This document shows, in pieces, positions 22,201 to 31,383 of a DNA stretch of 64,000 nucleotides. The notes beneath the pieces were generated by a model, which was not told the DNA's origin, made no database searches, and was given only the letters and a program-made list of their open reading frames with translations. The first letter of the stretch is position 1, and each line of letters begins with the position of its first letter. The stretch comes from Syngnathus acus. Lineage: Eukaryota; Chordata; Actinopteri; Syngnathiformes; Syngnathidae. Position numbers and translations under genes: made by a program. The stretch spans positions 37,611-101,610 of the forward strand of contig NW_023590234.1 of the NCBI RefSeq assembly GCF_901709675.1. Direction: 5' to 3'.

Positions 22201-22434
22201 CTCACACCACTCATAGAGTCTCAGAGGCATTACTGTGCAATAACATCCTGCTCTTCACACCTTTTGAATTTGTCTACACTGTTTTTGCCATTATTCACAT
22301 GTCCTGAGAGTTGTTAGTCACCTATATGTTGAACAGAGGGTGTGTTTTACCGAAGTCAAATTCCTTGTTTGGCACGCTCAAACATGGCGAATAAAAACTC
22401 TTGAATCTTGAATCTTGAATCTTGTAATGAACGT
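19238..22434 (+). mobile_element. Full-length-looking L2 LINE
   Basis: It starts with a GC-rich 5' UTR (TGATGGCGCCGCGG), carries endonuclease and RT, and ends GAATAAAAACTCTTGAATC repeated at 22389-22434. It is the most complete member of the L2 family also seen at 17.7, 41.65 and 62.2 kb. No target duplication was identified, because microsatellite-tailed L2 insertions leave variable ends. Confidence 0.9.
19414..22216 (+). pseudogene. L2 endonuclease/reverse transcriptase with one frameshift
   Basis: Two overlapping frames, 19414-19947 and 19916-22216 (766 residues), together cover the protein. One has the endonuclease start (ANVRSLANKMDE, FVETWL). The other has the rest: GDLNRANL and GLSDHCLV (endonuclease), KAPGPDGVSPSCL (linker), FVDFSSAFNT, GAPQGCVLSPLLFS and YADDTTLIG (RT), and LLPSGRRYRARYAKTSRHRD at the end. 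The frames differ by one extra T near 19945 (GGCTTGACC), where both the minus copy at 17.7 and the copy at 62.2 kb read GGCTGACC. Otherwise no stop is seen. A recently active family is implied. Confidence 0.85.
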
Positions 22435-22625
22435 GAACTTTTAATGCATTTTATTCAGAAGGTTACTTTGAACCCCGAGGCTTAAATGGCGGCGCGGCGT
22501 ATTTATGGATTTTTACGGCCTCCAGGGGGCGCTCTAGCAGGAAGCAAGTCGCTCTTGCTTCTTATATTATTCTTCTTCTTATTATTTCTTCTTCGTCTGT
22601 CTCGCTGACAGACGAAGAAGAAATA

Positions 22626-22775
22626 ATGCGCCGAAGAAGACGTGCTAGTTTGTGTTTTGAACATTTCGCGCATCACGCACACACCCTCATGGAAAACACA
22701 CGAAGAAATGCATTTGATGCAGCTTTTAAGTTAAAAGCAATCGATTTGGCTGTCAAAGAGGGAAATAGAGCTTAA
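22626..22775 (+). pseudogene. Pogo-type transposase N-terminal peptide (CENP-B-like HTH)
   Basis: A short 49-codon frame reads MRRRRRASL ... NAFDAAFKLKAIDLAVKEGN then stops. This is the start of the helix-turn-helix of pogo/jerky-type transposases. The stop is formed by the junction with a copy of the TTAAATGGCGGCGCG segment, so the rest of the transposase is deleted. It supports the pogo-like identity of the surrounding TA-flanked element. Confidence 0.65.
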
Positions 22776-23680
22776 ATGGCGGCGCGGCGTATTTATGGAT
22801 TTTTACGGCCTCCGGGGCGCTCTAGAAGGAAGCAAGAGCGAGACAGACGAAGAAGAGATAATGCGCCGAAGAAGACGTGCTAGTTTGTCAAGACGGTTGC
22901 GTCACCCTTTTCTTTATTTCGTGGTCCCGTCTACTCTGGAGCTATACGTGTCGCTCGCTAGTTTAATGTAATTTAGCGCTTCGTGCATGAATAAAATTAG
23001 CATGAACAGACCCTCATCACACTCGAAGAAATGCATAAAAGCGACGACGAAAGAGAGACTGAGCAAGTGTGAGGCGAAGGATATCTAACGCTATTCCAAT
23101 CGGACGCTGAGGAGGAAAACTTCGATGGTTTCAGTGGAAGGAGGAAGATGAAGACGATGAAGCTCTTTTTTTACTTTTACTGGTATGTTTTTTAACGAGC
23201 CCTGTTGGTGCTGTACTACCGTGTTGCTGCTGTGTTACCGCCGCGTCTCAGTGACTTTTACCGGGTATGTTTTTTTTAATCCAGCCCTATTAGTCTTGTG
23301 TTACTTCCGTGTTGCTGCGGCATTACTGCCGCATTACTGCCGCGTCACGGGCAGTGTTTGGAAAGAAATGTTAAGGTATGTTATTAAAACTTTAAAAAAG
23401 CTTTCTGTGTCCAGTCTTTCTTTGTTAATAACTCGGGTGCACACTTCCGTGTTGCTGCGGTACTACTGCTGCGTCACAGGCAATGTTTAGAAAGACATGT
23501 TAAAGTATGTTATTAAAACTTTAAAAAGGCTTTCTGTGAACGGTCTTTCTTTGTAAAAAACGCGTGTGCACGTGCGGCTTATAGTCCGGTGCGGCTTGTA
23601 TAAGAAAAAAACTAAAACATTACCCAAGTTTAGCTGGTGCGGCTTATAGTCCGGTGCGGTTTATAGTCCGGAATTTACGG

Positions 23681-23717
23681 TACTCTGCGTTGTGCCCGCA
23701 GCTCGTTCGAATCATTT
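23681..23717 (+). pseudogene. tRNA-His 3' part, continuation after insertion
   Basis: It reads TACTCTGCGTTGTGCCCGCA then CTCGTTCGAATCA, the anticodon (GTG) and T-arm region of tRNA-His. It completes the 5' part at 17562-17585 across the inserted element. The acceptor 3' half has decayed. Confidence 0.7.
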
Positions 23718-23762
23718 TTGCAAAAATGTTACACACAAACGTAGCAGGCACGACCTATTCTG

Positions 23763-23835
23763 GGGCAATGGACGCAATGGATAATGCATCTGAGTACGGA
23801 ACCGAAGATTCTAGGTTCGATTCCTGGCTAGCTCA
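23763..23835 (+). pseudogene. tRNA-Arg(ACG) relic
   Basis: GCAATGGATAATGCATCTGA, the anticodon region GTACGGA and the T arm CTAGGTTCGATTCCTGG match tRNA-Arg(ACG). The acceptor stem has two mismatches and the anticodon stem is damaged. Confidence 0.65.
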
Positions 23836-23994
23836 TATGCCATTTTTTGGTCAACATTAGCTATGTGCACTTGAATCTTAAGCGCTGAAGTGACTCACAG
23901 ACACTGTCAACAAAGAAGTTTTTCCCATGTTGTCTCATCTCAAGTCTTTGGGATCATTGGATCTGCGCAGTCTGATAGTTCCACCACCAGCTCA

Positions 23995-24300
23995 GTGGCC
24001 TAGTGGTAGAGTGTCCGCCCTGAGACTGGAAGGTTGTGGGTTCAAACCCCGGCCGGGTCATACCAAAGACTATAAAAATGGGACCCATTGCCTCCCTGCT
24101 TGGCACTCAGCATTAAGGGTTGGAGTTGGGGGGGTTAAATCACCAACTGATTCCCGAGCGCGGCACCGCTGCTGCTCACTGCTCCCCTCTCCCCCAGGGG
24201 ATGGATTAAAATCACACGGGGATGGGTTAAATGCAGAGGACAAATTTCACCGCACCCAGGTGTGTGTGTGACGATCATTGGGACTTTAATCTTTAATCTT
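23995..24300 (+). mobile_element. tRNA-derived SINE (complete)
   Basis: The tRNA-like head has A box TGGCCTAGTGG and B box GGTTCAAACC. The body (GGGACCCATTGCCTCCCTGC, CAGGGGATGGATTAAAATCA) is shared with copies at 36742-37027 and 60851-61170, and it ends in TTTAATCT repeats. It resembles a widespread fish SINE; the exact family name is uncertain. The paralogous site at about 17478 lacks it. Confidence 0.8.
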
Positions 24301-24335
24301 AATTTTAACATCAACATTCTTTCATGGTATGCCTG

Positions 24336-24720
24336 TGTTAGAGTGGTGCTCACTCTAACTTATTTTGCAAGAACCACACGGGAGACAGTATGCCCTTTTA
24401 AACACCTGCAGGTGGAGAGTCATTCGTCGCTGTGCATACAGCGATGATCGAATGAGGTCTGACTCTGGCCTCTTGCAAGAGCATTTTTATTAAGAGAAAC
24501 AGGGTGGGGGTGAGAGTGGACTGGATGGAGAGAAAGCCCTTGACCTCTAGTCAAAGCATAGCAGGGGGTGTTTTACGACGTTGTGTAGGATGGGACAAGC
24601 TAGGTTATTTATTACAGGTTACATTCCAACATAAGCATAAAACTAATCTAGCTAGGTTATTTATTACAGGTTACATTCCAACATAATCATACGATCAAGA
24701 TAATCTGGAAAACCCTGACA
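24336..24720 (-). mobile_element. Solo LTR with 5-bp target duplication
   Basis: The 385-bp sequence runs TG...CA on the minus strand and is flanked by GCCTG at 24331-24335 and 24721-24725. Relatives are at 43244-43696 (plus, with CAATAAATGC signal) and 32106-32407 (minus, partial). The empty paralogous site at about 17502 reads TCTGCCTGGGTGTCC with a single GCCTG. A ~60-bp internal duplication (GCTAGGTTATTTATTACAGG) is present. Confidence 0.85.
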
Positions 24721-24780
24721 GCCTGGGTGTCCTGGCTGAAGATCCTAAAGAAAAGACCCTAAAACTCATTGTATGCTATT

Positions 24781-24836
24781 GCATGATCGTATAGCGTTGT
24801 GGCCGCAGCATCCCCGGAACGAAGCTGGGTCATGGC
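24781..24836 (+). pseudogene. tRNA-His relic with internal deletion
   Basis: The start (GCATGATCGTATAG) jumps to CGTTGTGGCCGCAGCA, so part of the D arm and the 5' anticodon stem are lost. It ends GGGTCATGGC. The downstream flank is repeated in inverted orientation at 27836-27925 with another tRNA-His 3' fragment. Confidence 0.6.
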
Positions 24837-25181
24837 GTAATTAAATTACCTTGCTGAATTTGTCCGTTGTTCACTGTTGCCAAACAGCCTTCTGTTAAAC
24901 ACAAGCTTCCAGACATTACGTCCACCTATGTTTCAATATCAAGTTTATTTCATCAAGTTTTTCTGAATTCATCTTGGTGAAACTCCCTCAGGCATTCCTA
25001 TCTTTTTTTAGGCCTGGCTGCCACGAGGCAGCGGTAGACATACAATTATGACCCTGAAAGGATATGCGCAAACTGGCTATGATATTTATAAAAATTCATT
25101 AATCACCGAAATGCAGTCCTCAGGTCCATGTCATATTCGCTACCAATCGGAATGTAACGGCGTCAGCTAATTTGATACGGG

Positions 25182-25253
25182 GCTCGTTGGTCGAGGGGAA
25201 TGATTCTCGCTTCGGGTGCGAGAGGTCTTGGGTTCAACTATCGAATGAGGCCT
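25182..25253 (+). pseudogene. tRNA-Pro(CGG) relic
   Basis: GGCTCGTTGGTCGAGGGGAA and the anticodon stem TCTCGC/GCGAGA with loop TTCGGGT (CGG) are intact. The T arm (GGGTTCAACTATCGA) and the acceptor 3' half are damaged. The flank before it is shared with the tRNA-Pro relics at 5.7-6.0 kb. Confidence 0.65.
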
Positions 25254-25542
25254 ACTTTGAAACACAGCTGGCTCCTATTCTCTGCCATTTTCGACAGGCC
25301 AATGTCACATGCGCATCATTTGCAGGCTGCATTTGTGTGACACGTGATATGAATTTAGACACAGCTAAGAACTACCAAATGGAATGTATCAGAGTCAGCA
25401 TGGTTCCATCTAAAGTGAGTGAAAGAAGCCAGTTTTCTCCCAGTCTCAAATCAGGTACCACAACATAATTGCAGCGCAAAATCGTTTTAATTTGTCATGG
25501 ACTTTGCATAGGAACCAACAATGACAAGAAATAGTCGAAGAA

Positions 25543-25586
25543 GCTGTTTCCACCCAGTCTCGAACTGGGGATCTTTCACGTGTTAG
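25543..25586 (-). pseudogene. tRNA-Val(AAC) 3' half, truncated at the anticodon loop
   Basis: The minus strand reads GCCTAACACGTGAAAGATCC, CCAGTTCGAGACTGG and then the acceptor, the 3' part of tRNA-Val. It stops at the left end of the hAT element at 25589. Confidence 0.6.
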
Positions 25587-26339
25587 GCCAGGGGTCGGCA
25601 ACCCAAAATGTTCAAAAAGCCATGTTGTCCCACCCCAAAAAAAACATACCTGTCGAGAGTGGCAAAAATCTAAAAACCTTTTATAAGGCAATATAGACTG
25701 TCAATACATGACCTGTATGCCTACTATTAAAATAATTAAGTAGGCTACAAATACAAAGCAACAAAGCGACGCAAGACGTTGCCCCTGGATAGCCGGCAGA
25801 CTTTGTTGTGCAGCAGGAGATCGACATATTCGCTCTCAACTTCATCTAGCAATTCACGGAACTGGTGGTGGTTTAATGCTTTTGCGATTATTTTCTTCAC
25901 AATTTGGATGACAAGGTTCATTACCTCCATACACTCTGGTGGGAATGTTTACGCACACAGCGCCTCTTGGTGCACTATGCAATGGAATGCAAGCAAATTT
26001 CGATCCAATGCTTTCTGTCGTAAAGTCACAAACTTTTGCGACCCTCTCAAACTCGGTGTGCCGTCTATAGCGTCTGAAATCAGGTGGCCAGTGTGTATCG
26101 CTGTCATTTAAACACTGCAGCACAGCCTCGCAGATGTCCTCCCCCCGTGTTTGGCCTTTTAGTGGTATCAATTTCTTCTTACGGCCCATTAGAGTTCACG
26201 TACCTGCATAGCAGAGCTGTCTGTTCGATATCGGTCACGTCACACGACTCTTCACAGGCAATTGAGAAAGCTGGAGCTGAATTGATGTCCTTGATACATG
26301 AGTATCATGAACTCACTTAACATCTAAGGCCCCATCCCT

Positions 26340-26832
26340 GAAGATGAGAGGCCAAGTGTACTCAGCCTGCGTCAGAAGTGGTATGACGTACGGAAGTGAA
26401 GCATGGGCCCTGAAAACAGAACACAAAGACAAACTAAACAGAGCAGAAATGAGGATGATCAGATGGATGTGTGGTGTGTCAATGATGGAGGAAAAGACCA
26501 GTGCAGAGCTGAGAAAGAAGATGGGAGTGGAGGCCATAGTGGATGTGGTGAGGAGAGGCCGACTGCGATGGTACGGACATGTAGTGAGGAAGGACGAGAA
26601 CGACTGGGTGAAGAAAGTTATGTCGTATAATGTAGAGGGAACAAGACCCAGTGGCCGACCTAAAAAGACCTGGCAGACGACCGTGGCAGCCGACATGAAG
26701 GCACTCGGCATCAACCACGAGATGGCCATGGACCGTTCCCGGTGGAAGAAAGCCATATCGAGAATCCAGTCCAACCCAGCGGCAACTGGAAAGCGGACTT
26801 TAAACCGATGATGATGACGATGATGATGATTT
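26340..26832 (+). mobile_element. 5'-truncated RTE (BovB-like) LINE
   Basis: Frame 26344-26811 (155 residues) is the C-terminal part of an RTE reverse transcriptase (TYGSEAWALKTE, IRWMCGV, RRGRLRWYGHVVRKD). It ends at a GATGATGAC tail at 26809-26832. The frame is intact to its stop. It lies inside the hAT transposase region. Confidence 0.8.
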
Positions 26833-27160
26833 GCTGATTGGTAATATTGTTTGCCATTCAAATTACCATTCCGTTCACTGATTTTGCGGAGAGAGGCATG
26901 TCTTTAATTTTCGGAATGATCTCGGTTTTGTTTTTGAAGTCCGAAAATACGCACTCTGATATTTTAACGAATTAATCCTTCATGTACTCGCCATCGGTGA
27001 ATGGTTTTCCGCGCTTTATTATCTCCCGGGCTGCAACAAAACTTGCAGCAGTAGTAGAGTTTGGAGATGCAATCTATTTCTTGAAACTGTTTTTTCGTTC
27101 CTCAAATTGCACCTTCCCTCTCCGTTCCAACTGGGTGATCGGCAGCAAATTTAGCATGCT

Positions 27161-27337
27161 TTAGCTGAAAATGTCACTCCAAATTGCTCTTTTTGTTATA
27201 TTTGACAACTTCTCATTGCAAATCAAACATTCAGGCAATCCTTCAGCATTGGCAATGAAAGCAAATAGTTGAGTCCATTCTTTCTTAAACCCTCTTTTCT
27301 TATCAGCAATCTTTCTGTTTTTGCCTTTAGAATCCAT
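27161..27337 (-). pseudogene. hAT transposase N-terminus with BED-type zinc finger
   Basis: The minus-strand ATG at 27337 opens MDSKGKNRKIADKKRGFKKE followed by ECLICNEKLS (the C-x2-C of a BED finger), then a stop at 27161. Further transposase sequence continues in other frames (FVAAREIIKRGKPF near 27035). There are several frame breaks, so no functional transposase. Confidence 0.6.
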
Positions 27338-27892
27338 GGCCCGTCACTCAAACACCTGTTTGTTTACAACTCGCCTGTGCTGTGTCGCTTGCTATGCGCC
27401 ACTCTGATATTCACTATTTTTAATATATTCACAACTACGTACATTTTCTACAGAATAAGAATGTTTGTGTCATGATTACCATCTAAAAACCATATTTAAA
27501 AAAACAAAACAACAACATCTTTTCCCATTTTCACGCATTTTTGCAAGAGCTCCAGGGAGCAGCTAGGATTGCGCTAAAGAGCTGCATGAGGCTCTGGAGC
27601 CGCGGGTTGCCGACCCCTGAACTAGCCCCATTTAATCTGAGGTGCATGCCATATGGGCTATCAATTGCAATGAAACGGCTTGAGTTAATTGACCTTGATT
27701 CTCTTTCGTCTGCTATTTTGATTCTCATCATACATAAAACATCACTTAAATCTGCCATCATGTGTTATCCATTGCGCCACTCGCCCTACAACACCGTATT
27801 GACTGTAAACTTGTGCGGAAAACTGTCATTGTCCAAAGGAAGGCTGTTTAGCAACAGTGACCAGCAGACAAATTCAACAAGGTAATTTGATT

Positions 27893-27920
27893 ATGCCATA
27901 ACCCGGATTCGAATCGAACC
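27893..27920 (-). pseudogene. tRNA-His 3' fragment
   Basis: The minus strand reads GGTTCGATTCGAATCCGGGT then TATGGCA, the T arm and acceptor 3' half of tRNA-His. With its flank (GCATAATCAAATTACCTTG) it is an inverted copy of 24815-24860. Confidence 0.5.
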
Positions 27921-27989
27921 AAAAAACGAACCGAAAGGAACCAATCAGATGGCCCGAATCCATGCATGGTGGATGGCGCCGGTGGTAAA

Positions 27990-28516
27990 CAGTGATATTT
28001 GAGAAGGGAAATGAAGTTTATAGGATTTGCAGACAGTGTGGAATCATTATTTCAACAAAAGTAGGCAGGTGCATACATTTGGGCACCCCAAGAGAAAAAT
28101 GACATCAATATTTAGTAGATCCTCCTTTTGCAGAAATAACAGCCTCTAAACCAGGGGTCCTGAACCTGGAATCGGTCAAACTAGGGGTTCTGTGAGTCGG
28201 TCTTAGGGGTTCAGCAGAGCCTCTTCTGGGGAGGTCCGAACACACCTGATTTATAAATTCGTGATAACGCATATCTGAACTGGTCTCGCAAAGGCAACAG
28301 CAGAAGTCACATTGATTTGCTGGTATGTCATTTGACGTGAATTCATGCATTGTGTTGGTTTTATTCTTTGAACGAGGTGATGTTCATGCACGGCTCATTT
28401 TGTGTGCCAGTAAAAAACATCTATGTCTTGAATTTGAAAAAAATATATACATTTTTTTCACTAACGAGGGGTTTGGTGATTGCGGATATGAAACTGGTGG
28501 GATTCGGTACACTGCA
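27990..28516. mobile_element. Second copy of nested Tc1-like/hAT composite, right end lost
   Basis: It begins CAGTGATATTTGAGAAGGGA and has the Tc1-like interior (GGGCACCCCAAGAGAAAAATG). The hAT MITE is at the same position (CTCTAAACCAGGGGTCCTGAACCTGG). It ends where the next LINE starts, within the hAT right part. The upstream flank GCCCGAATCCATGCATGGTGG is also shared with 6061 onward, so the block was duplicated and did not transpose independently. Confidence 0.7.
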
Positions 28517-30680
28517 AGGTGAAAAGAGTAGCCCATGCCAAAGCGAAGGCAGCCGTCCAAACACAGGTTAGGAAACTGAAGAACCAATGGTGGACAAAGA
28601 AGGCTCTGGAGATCGAGCAGCTTGCTGACTCTGGAGACACGAGAGGCTTCTTTGATGCCACGAGAGCGGTGTATGGTCCCAGCCACCGCTGCCTAACCCC
28701 CCTTCGCTCAAAGGATGGCCTGCTGCTGAAGGACAAGGAGGCAATTGCAAACAGGTGGAAAGAACACTACGAGGACCTCTTAAACAGGGACACTATACCT
28801 GAGATGGAGGCTCTTGATCAACTACCACAACAGCCCACAGCTGAAAGCATGGGAGAGCCACCCAGCCTGAACGAGCTGCAGGATGCCATTGGGAAGATGA
28901 GGAACAACAAGGCTGCTGGGTCCGATGGAATTCCAGCAGAGGTCTTGAAGAAAGGCGGACCCGACCTTCTCAGGCACATCCATGCCCTGCTTCTTAAGAT
29001 TTGGGAAGAAGAGAAAATCCCTGCGCAGCTCAGAGATGCCTTAATCGTCTCCGTATTCAAGAAAGGAGACAAGGCAGACTGCGGGAATTACCGTGGCATT
29101 TCTCTCCTCTCCACCATAGGGAAAGCCCTCGCTCAGGTTCTGGCCAACAGACTCACCCCCCTGTCAGAAATCATCCTTCCTGAGTCTCAGAGTGGATTTC
29201 GCCCAAGCAGAGGCACCACAGACATGGTTTTCATTGCTCGACAACTGCAAGAAAAATGCCGGGAACAAAATCAACCACTATACATGGCCTTCATAGACCT
29301 CACCAAAGCCTTCGATTCAGTTAACCGTCAGGCCCTTTGGCTGGTTCTATCCAGGATTGGCTGCCCAGACAAATACATCAGAGTACTGAGACTACTGCAT
29401 GATAACATGTCAGCCACAGTGCTCAGCGGCAGTGGAGACGAGACGGAACCCTTCAGGGTTGACACAGGTGTCAAACAGGGATGCGTCATCGCTCCAACAC
29501 TATTTTCCATCTTTATTGCTGCTATCCTCCGCCATACAAGCAAGCATCTGCCCCACGGAGTCAAAATCATGTACAGAACTGACGGTCAACTCCTCAACAT
29601 CAACCGACTCAGGGCTAAAGGTCAAACCACCACCATATCCATCATGGAGCTGCAGTATGCGGACGACAATGCCCTTGTGGCCCTGTCGGAAGAAGACCTA
29701 CAGAGTATTCTGTCTGCCTTCGCGAAGGCATACAAACAGCTTGGTCTGGCCATTAACATAAAAAAGACCCAAATCCTCCACCAACCACTACCAAACTGCA
29801 GTTTGCTTGTCCGCCTCCCAAGCATCTCTATTGATAACATCCGACTGGAAAAGGTTGACCACTTCCCCTATCTTGGCAGCCTCCTGTCATCTAAAGCCAC
29901 CATTGATGATGAAATTGACCATCGCCTCAGCTGTGCCAGTGGGGCTTTCTCAAGGCTACGGAAGCGAGTCTTCGAGAATCGTGACCTCCAAGCAAAGACC
30001 AAAATCCTGGTCTACAAAGCTGTGGTCCTCCCCACCCTTCTGTATGGGTCAGAAGCCTGGACCACATACAGCAGGCACTTAAGGGCACTGGAGACCTACC
30101 ATCAGAGATGCCTCTGGAAAATCCTCAGGATCAGCTGGAAGGACCGACGCACCAACACCAGCGTCCTGGAGGAGGCTGGCTTGCTTACCATCACTGCCAC
30201 CATTGCCCAAAACCAACTGAGATGGATTGGCCATGTAATCCGCATGCCTGACTCTCGCCTCCCAAAACAAGTTCTTTATTCCCAGCTCGCTGAAGGAAAG
30301 TGGGCCCCGGGAGGTCAGAAGAAGAGGTTCAAGGACAACATAAAAGCAAACCTGAAGAAGTGCCACATAAACCTTAAAACTTGGGAAGACAAGGCCGCAG
30401 ACAGGACGACGTGGAGAAACCTTGTCCGTGATGGCGCCGCTCAATATAACGTTGACCTCCACCATGCCGCTCAAGACAAACGCAGACGCAGAAAGGAGAG
30501 AGCCCCCACCAAGCAGGCCCAACCCAAACCCACCACCATTACATTCCCCTGTCCACACTGCTCCAGAGTTATCGGGTCCAGGATCGGCCTCTTCAACCAC
30601 CTGAAGACCCACAAAGACCAAGAAGGAGGACCGTCATACTCGACTACGAGTGACCGCCGATGATGATGATGATGATATGT
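28517..30680 (+). mobile_element. 5'-truncated LINE of the zinc-finger family
   Basis: It begins abruptly in coding sequence after the hAT fragment and ends CCGATGATGATGATGATG at 30655-30675. A GT microsatellite follows. It is related to the 12969-16560 copy on the opposite strand. Confidence 0.85.
28519..30663 (+). CDS. LINE reverse transcriptase with C-terminal zinc finger, intact frame
   Basis: A 714-residue uninterrupted frame. The start chosen is the first ATG after the truncation point, so the native N-terminus (endonuclease) is absent. Residues ~1-60 match the linker (NQWWTKKALEIEQLADSGDT). The RT core has AAGSDGIPAEVL (~135), FRPSRGTTDM (~235), YMAFIDLTKAFDSV (~260), GVKQGCVIAPTLFS (~320) and YADDNALVALS (~380). 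The C-terminus has FPCPHCSRVIGSRIGLFNHL, a C2H2-like finger near residue 685. Loss of the endonuclease makes autonomous movement unlikely. The intact frame indicates a recent insertion. Confidence 0.8.
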   Translation: MKRVAHAKAKAAVQTQVRKLKNQWWTKKALEIEQLADSGDTRGFFDATRAVYGPSHRCLTPLRSKDGLLLKDKEAIANRWKEHYEDLLNRDTIPEMEALDQLPQQPTAESMGEPPSLNELQDAIGKMRNNKAAGSDGIPAEVLKKGGPDLLRHIHALLLKIWEEEKIPAQLRDALIVSVFKKGDKADCGNYRGISLLSTIGKALAQVLANRLTPLSEIILPESQSGFRPSRGTTDMVFIARQLQEKCREQNQPLYMAFIDLTKAFDSVNRQALWLVLSRIGCPDKYIRVLRLLHDNMSATVLSGSGDETEPFRVDTGVKQGCVIAPTLFSIFIAAILRHTSKHLPHGVKIMYRTDGQLLNINRLRAKGQTTTISIMELQYADDNALVALSEEDLQSILSAFAKAYKQLGLAINIKKTQILHQPLPNCSLLVRLPSISIDNIRLEKVDHFPYLGSLLSSKATIDDEIDHRLSCASGAFSRLRKRVFENRDLQAKTKILVYKAVVLPTLLYGSEAWTTYSRHLRALETYHQRCLWKILRISWKDRRTNTSVLEEAGLLTITATIAQNQLRWIGHVIRMPDSRLPKQVLYSQLAEGKWAPGGQKKRFKDNIKANLKKCHINLKTWEDKAADRTTWRNLVRDGAAQYNVDLHHAAQDKRRRRKERAPTKQAQPKPTTITFPCPHCSRVIGSRIGLFNHLKTHKDQEGGPSYSTTSDRR

Positions 30681-30708
30681 GCGTGTGTGTGTGTGTGTGT
30701 GTGTGTAT
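30677..30708. repeat. GT microsatellite
   Basis: (GT)n follows directly after the LINE ATG tail. Confidence 0.9.
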
Positions 30709-30714
30709 GTTGTT

Positions 30715-30955
30715 GTAAGGCGGACGTAGTTAAGAGCGCCAGGAGAACGTTAAAGGGGCAAGTGTGGGCGTGGATTGTATATATAAAACCCGCGCCCTAT
30801 GACGCGGTGCGCCCTATGTGTGTTAAACACAGTCATGGCACACATAACGGAGACTGCGCCTTTTATTACGGTGCGCGTTTTAATCGTGAAAATACGGTAA
30901 CTCGTCAGCGCTGGTTTACTGCAATTTGACGACAAACCGCAAAACTATTGGGCAT
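30715..30955. other. Unassigned, DNA-transposon-like
   Basis: The segment contains TATATAAAACCCGCGCCCTA and the paired motifs GACGCGGTGCGCCC and ACGGTGCGCG, which recall subterminal repeats of pogo-like elements. No ends or coding sequence are identified. Confidence 0.25.
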
Positions 30956-30957
30956 AG

Positions 30958-31233
30958 AAAGCATCATTTATTGGCACGACTAAAGACTTAAATTTATCAG
31001 AAAGAGAGGAGTTAGACCTACTAACAAGGTGGCTAGGTCCAAGATCTGCAGAACAGGTGAAAAGGGTTCATGGAGTACCCGCTGGAGGCGTAAAGATGAT
31101 TTGGGAACGGGTTGAAGAGTGTCACCGTTCCTCAGAAGCAATTGAGGACACACTGCTAAACAAGATAGAGGAGTTTCCAAGGCTAACAAACAAAGATACG
31201 AGCCAGCTAAGAGACCCGGGAGACATCTTGTAG
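30958..31233 (+). pseudogene. BEL/Pao retrotransposon gag-like fragment
   Basis: A 91-codon open stretch has no initiator at its start. It contains SEREELDLLTRWLGPRSAEQ, MIWERVEECHRSSEAIEDTL and FPRLTNKDTSQLRDPGDIL, a pattern that matches from memory the gag-like N-terminal region of fish BEL/Pao polyproteins. It ends at TAG 31231-31233, inside what should be a longer protein. No protease or RT follows. Confidence 0.6.
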
Positions 31234-31257
31234 GAGCTATTGTGGGAGCTAAGTCAG

Positions 31258-31294
<37 letters not shown>

Positions 31295-31375
31295 ACTTTA
31301 TAGATCCCCGGGGGTGGGGAAATTCAGGCCCCAGCAGTATTCATACTGAAAAGGGAGCAACAGCAATGTCTAAAT
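31258..31375 (-). mobile_element. LINE 3' end with ATTG repeats
   Basis: (GATT)n at 31258-31292 is followed by GAAACTTTATAGATCCCCGG, the reverse complement of a CR1/L2-type 3' end. No coding sequence. Confidence 0.5.
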
Positions 31376-31383
31376 ATTTCATA

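Larger units (their letters stand above)
17586..23680. mobile_element. Pogo/mariner-like element inserted in tRNA-His, carrying two L2 copies
   Basis: Inverted ends CCGTAAATTCCGGACTATAA (left) and its complement (right, 23661-23680) are flanked by TA at 17584-17585 and 23681-23682. The subterminal motif GTGCGGCTTATA is repeated. Inside are L2 insertions at 17702-19030 (minus) and 19238-22434 (plus), so the element itself is about 1.6 kb. A 180-bp internal tandem duplication lies at 23300-23560, and a segment beginning CTTAAATGGCGGCGCGGCGT occurs at 22482 and 22771. Confidence 0.75.
25589..27619 (-). mobile_element. hAT element with BED finger, decayed, RTE inserted
   Basis: Terminal inverted repeats are CAGGGGTCGGCAACCC at 25589 and GGGTTGCCGACCCCTG ending at 27619. 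Flanking 8-mers (TGTTAGGC, AACTAGCC) agree only partly. The minus-strand coding begins at 27337 and continues in a frame near 26189-25854 (LIPLKGQTRGEDICEAVLQC) typical of hAT transposases related to GTF2IRD2/ZBED-like genes. An RTE LINE is inserted at about 26340-26830. Confidence 0.75.

Noticed and set aside
25581-27627. Exact 8-bp target duplication around the hAT element
   Set aside because: TGTTAGGC and AACTAGCC agree at only about half the positions; ends are supported by the inverted repeats alone.
27740-27790. tRNA-Arg 5' fragment (TTATCCATTGCGCCACTCGCC)
   Set aside because: Only about 25 bp match; too short to list as a feature.
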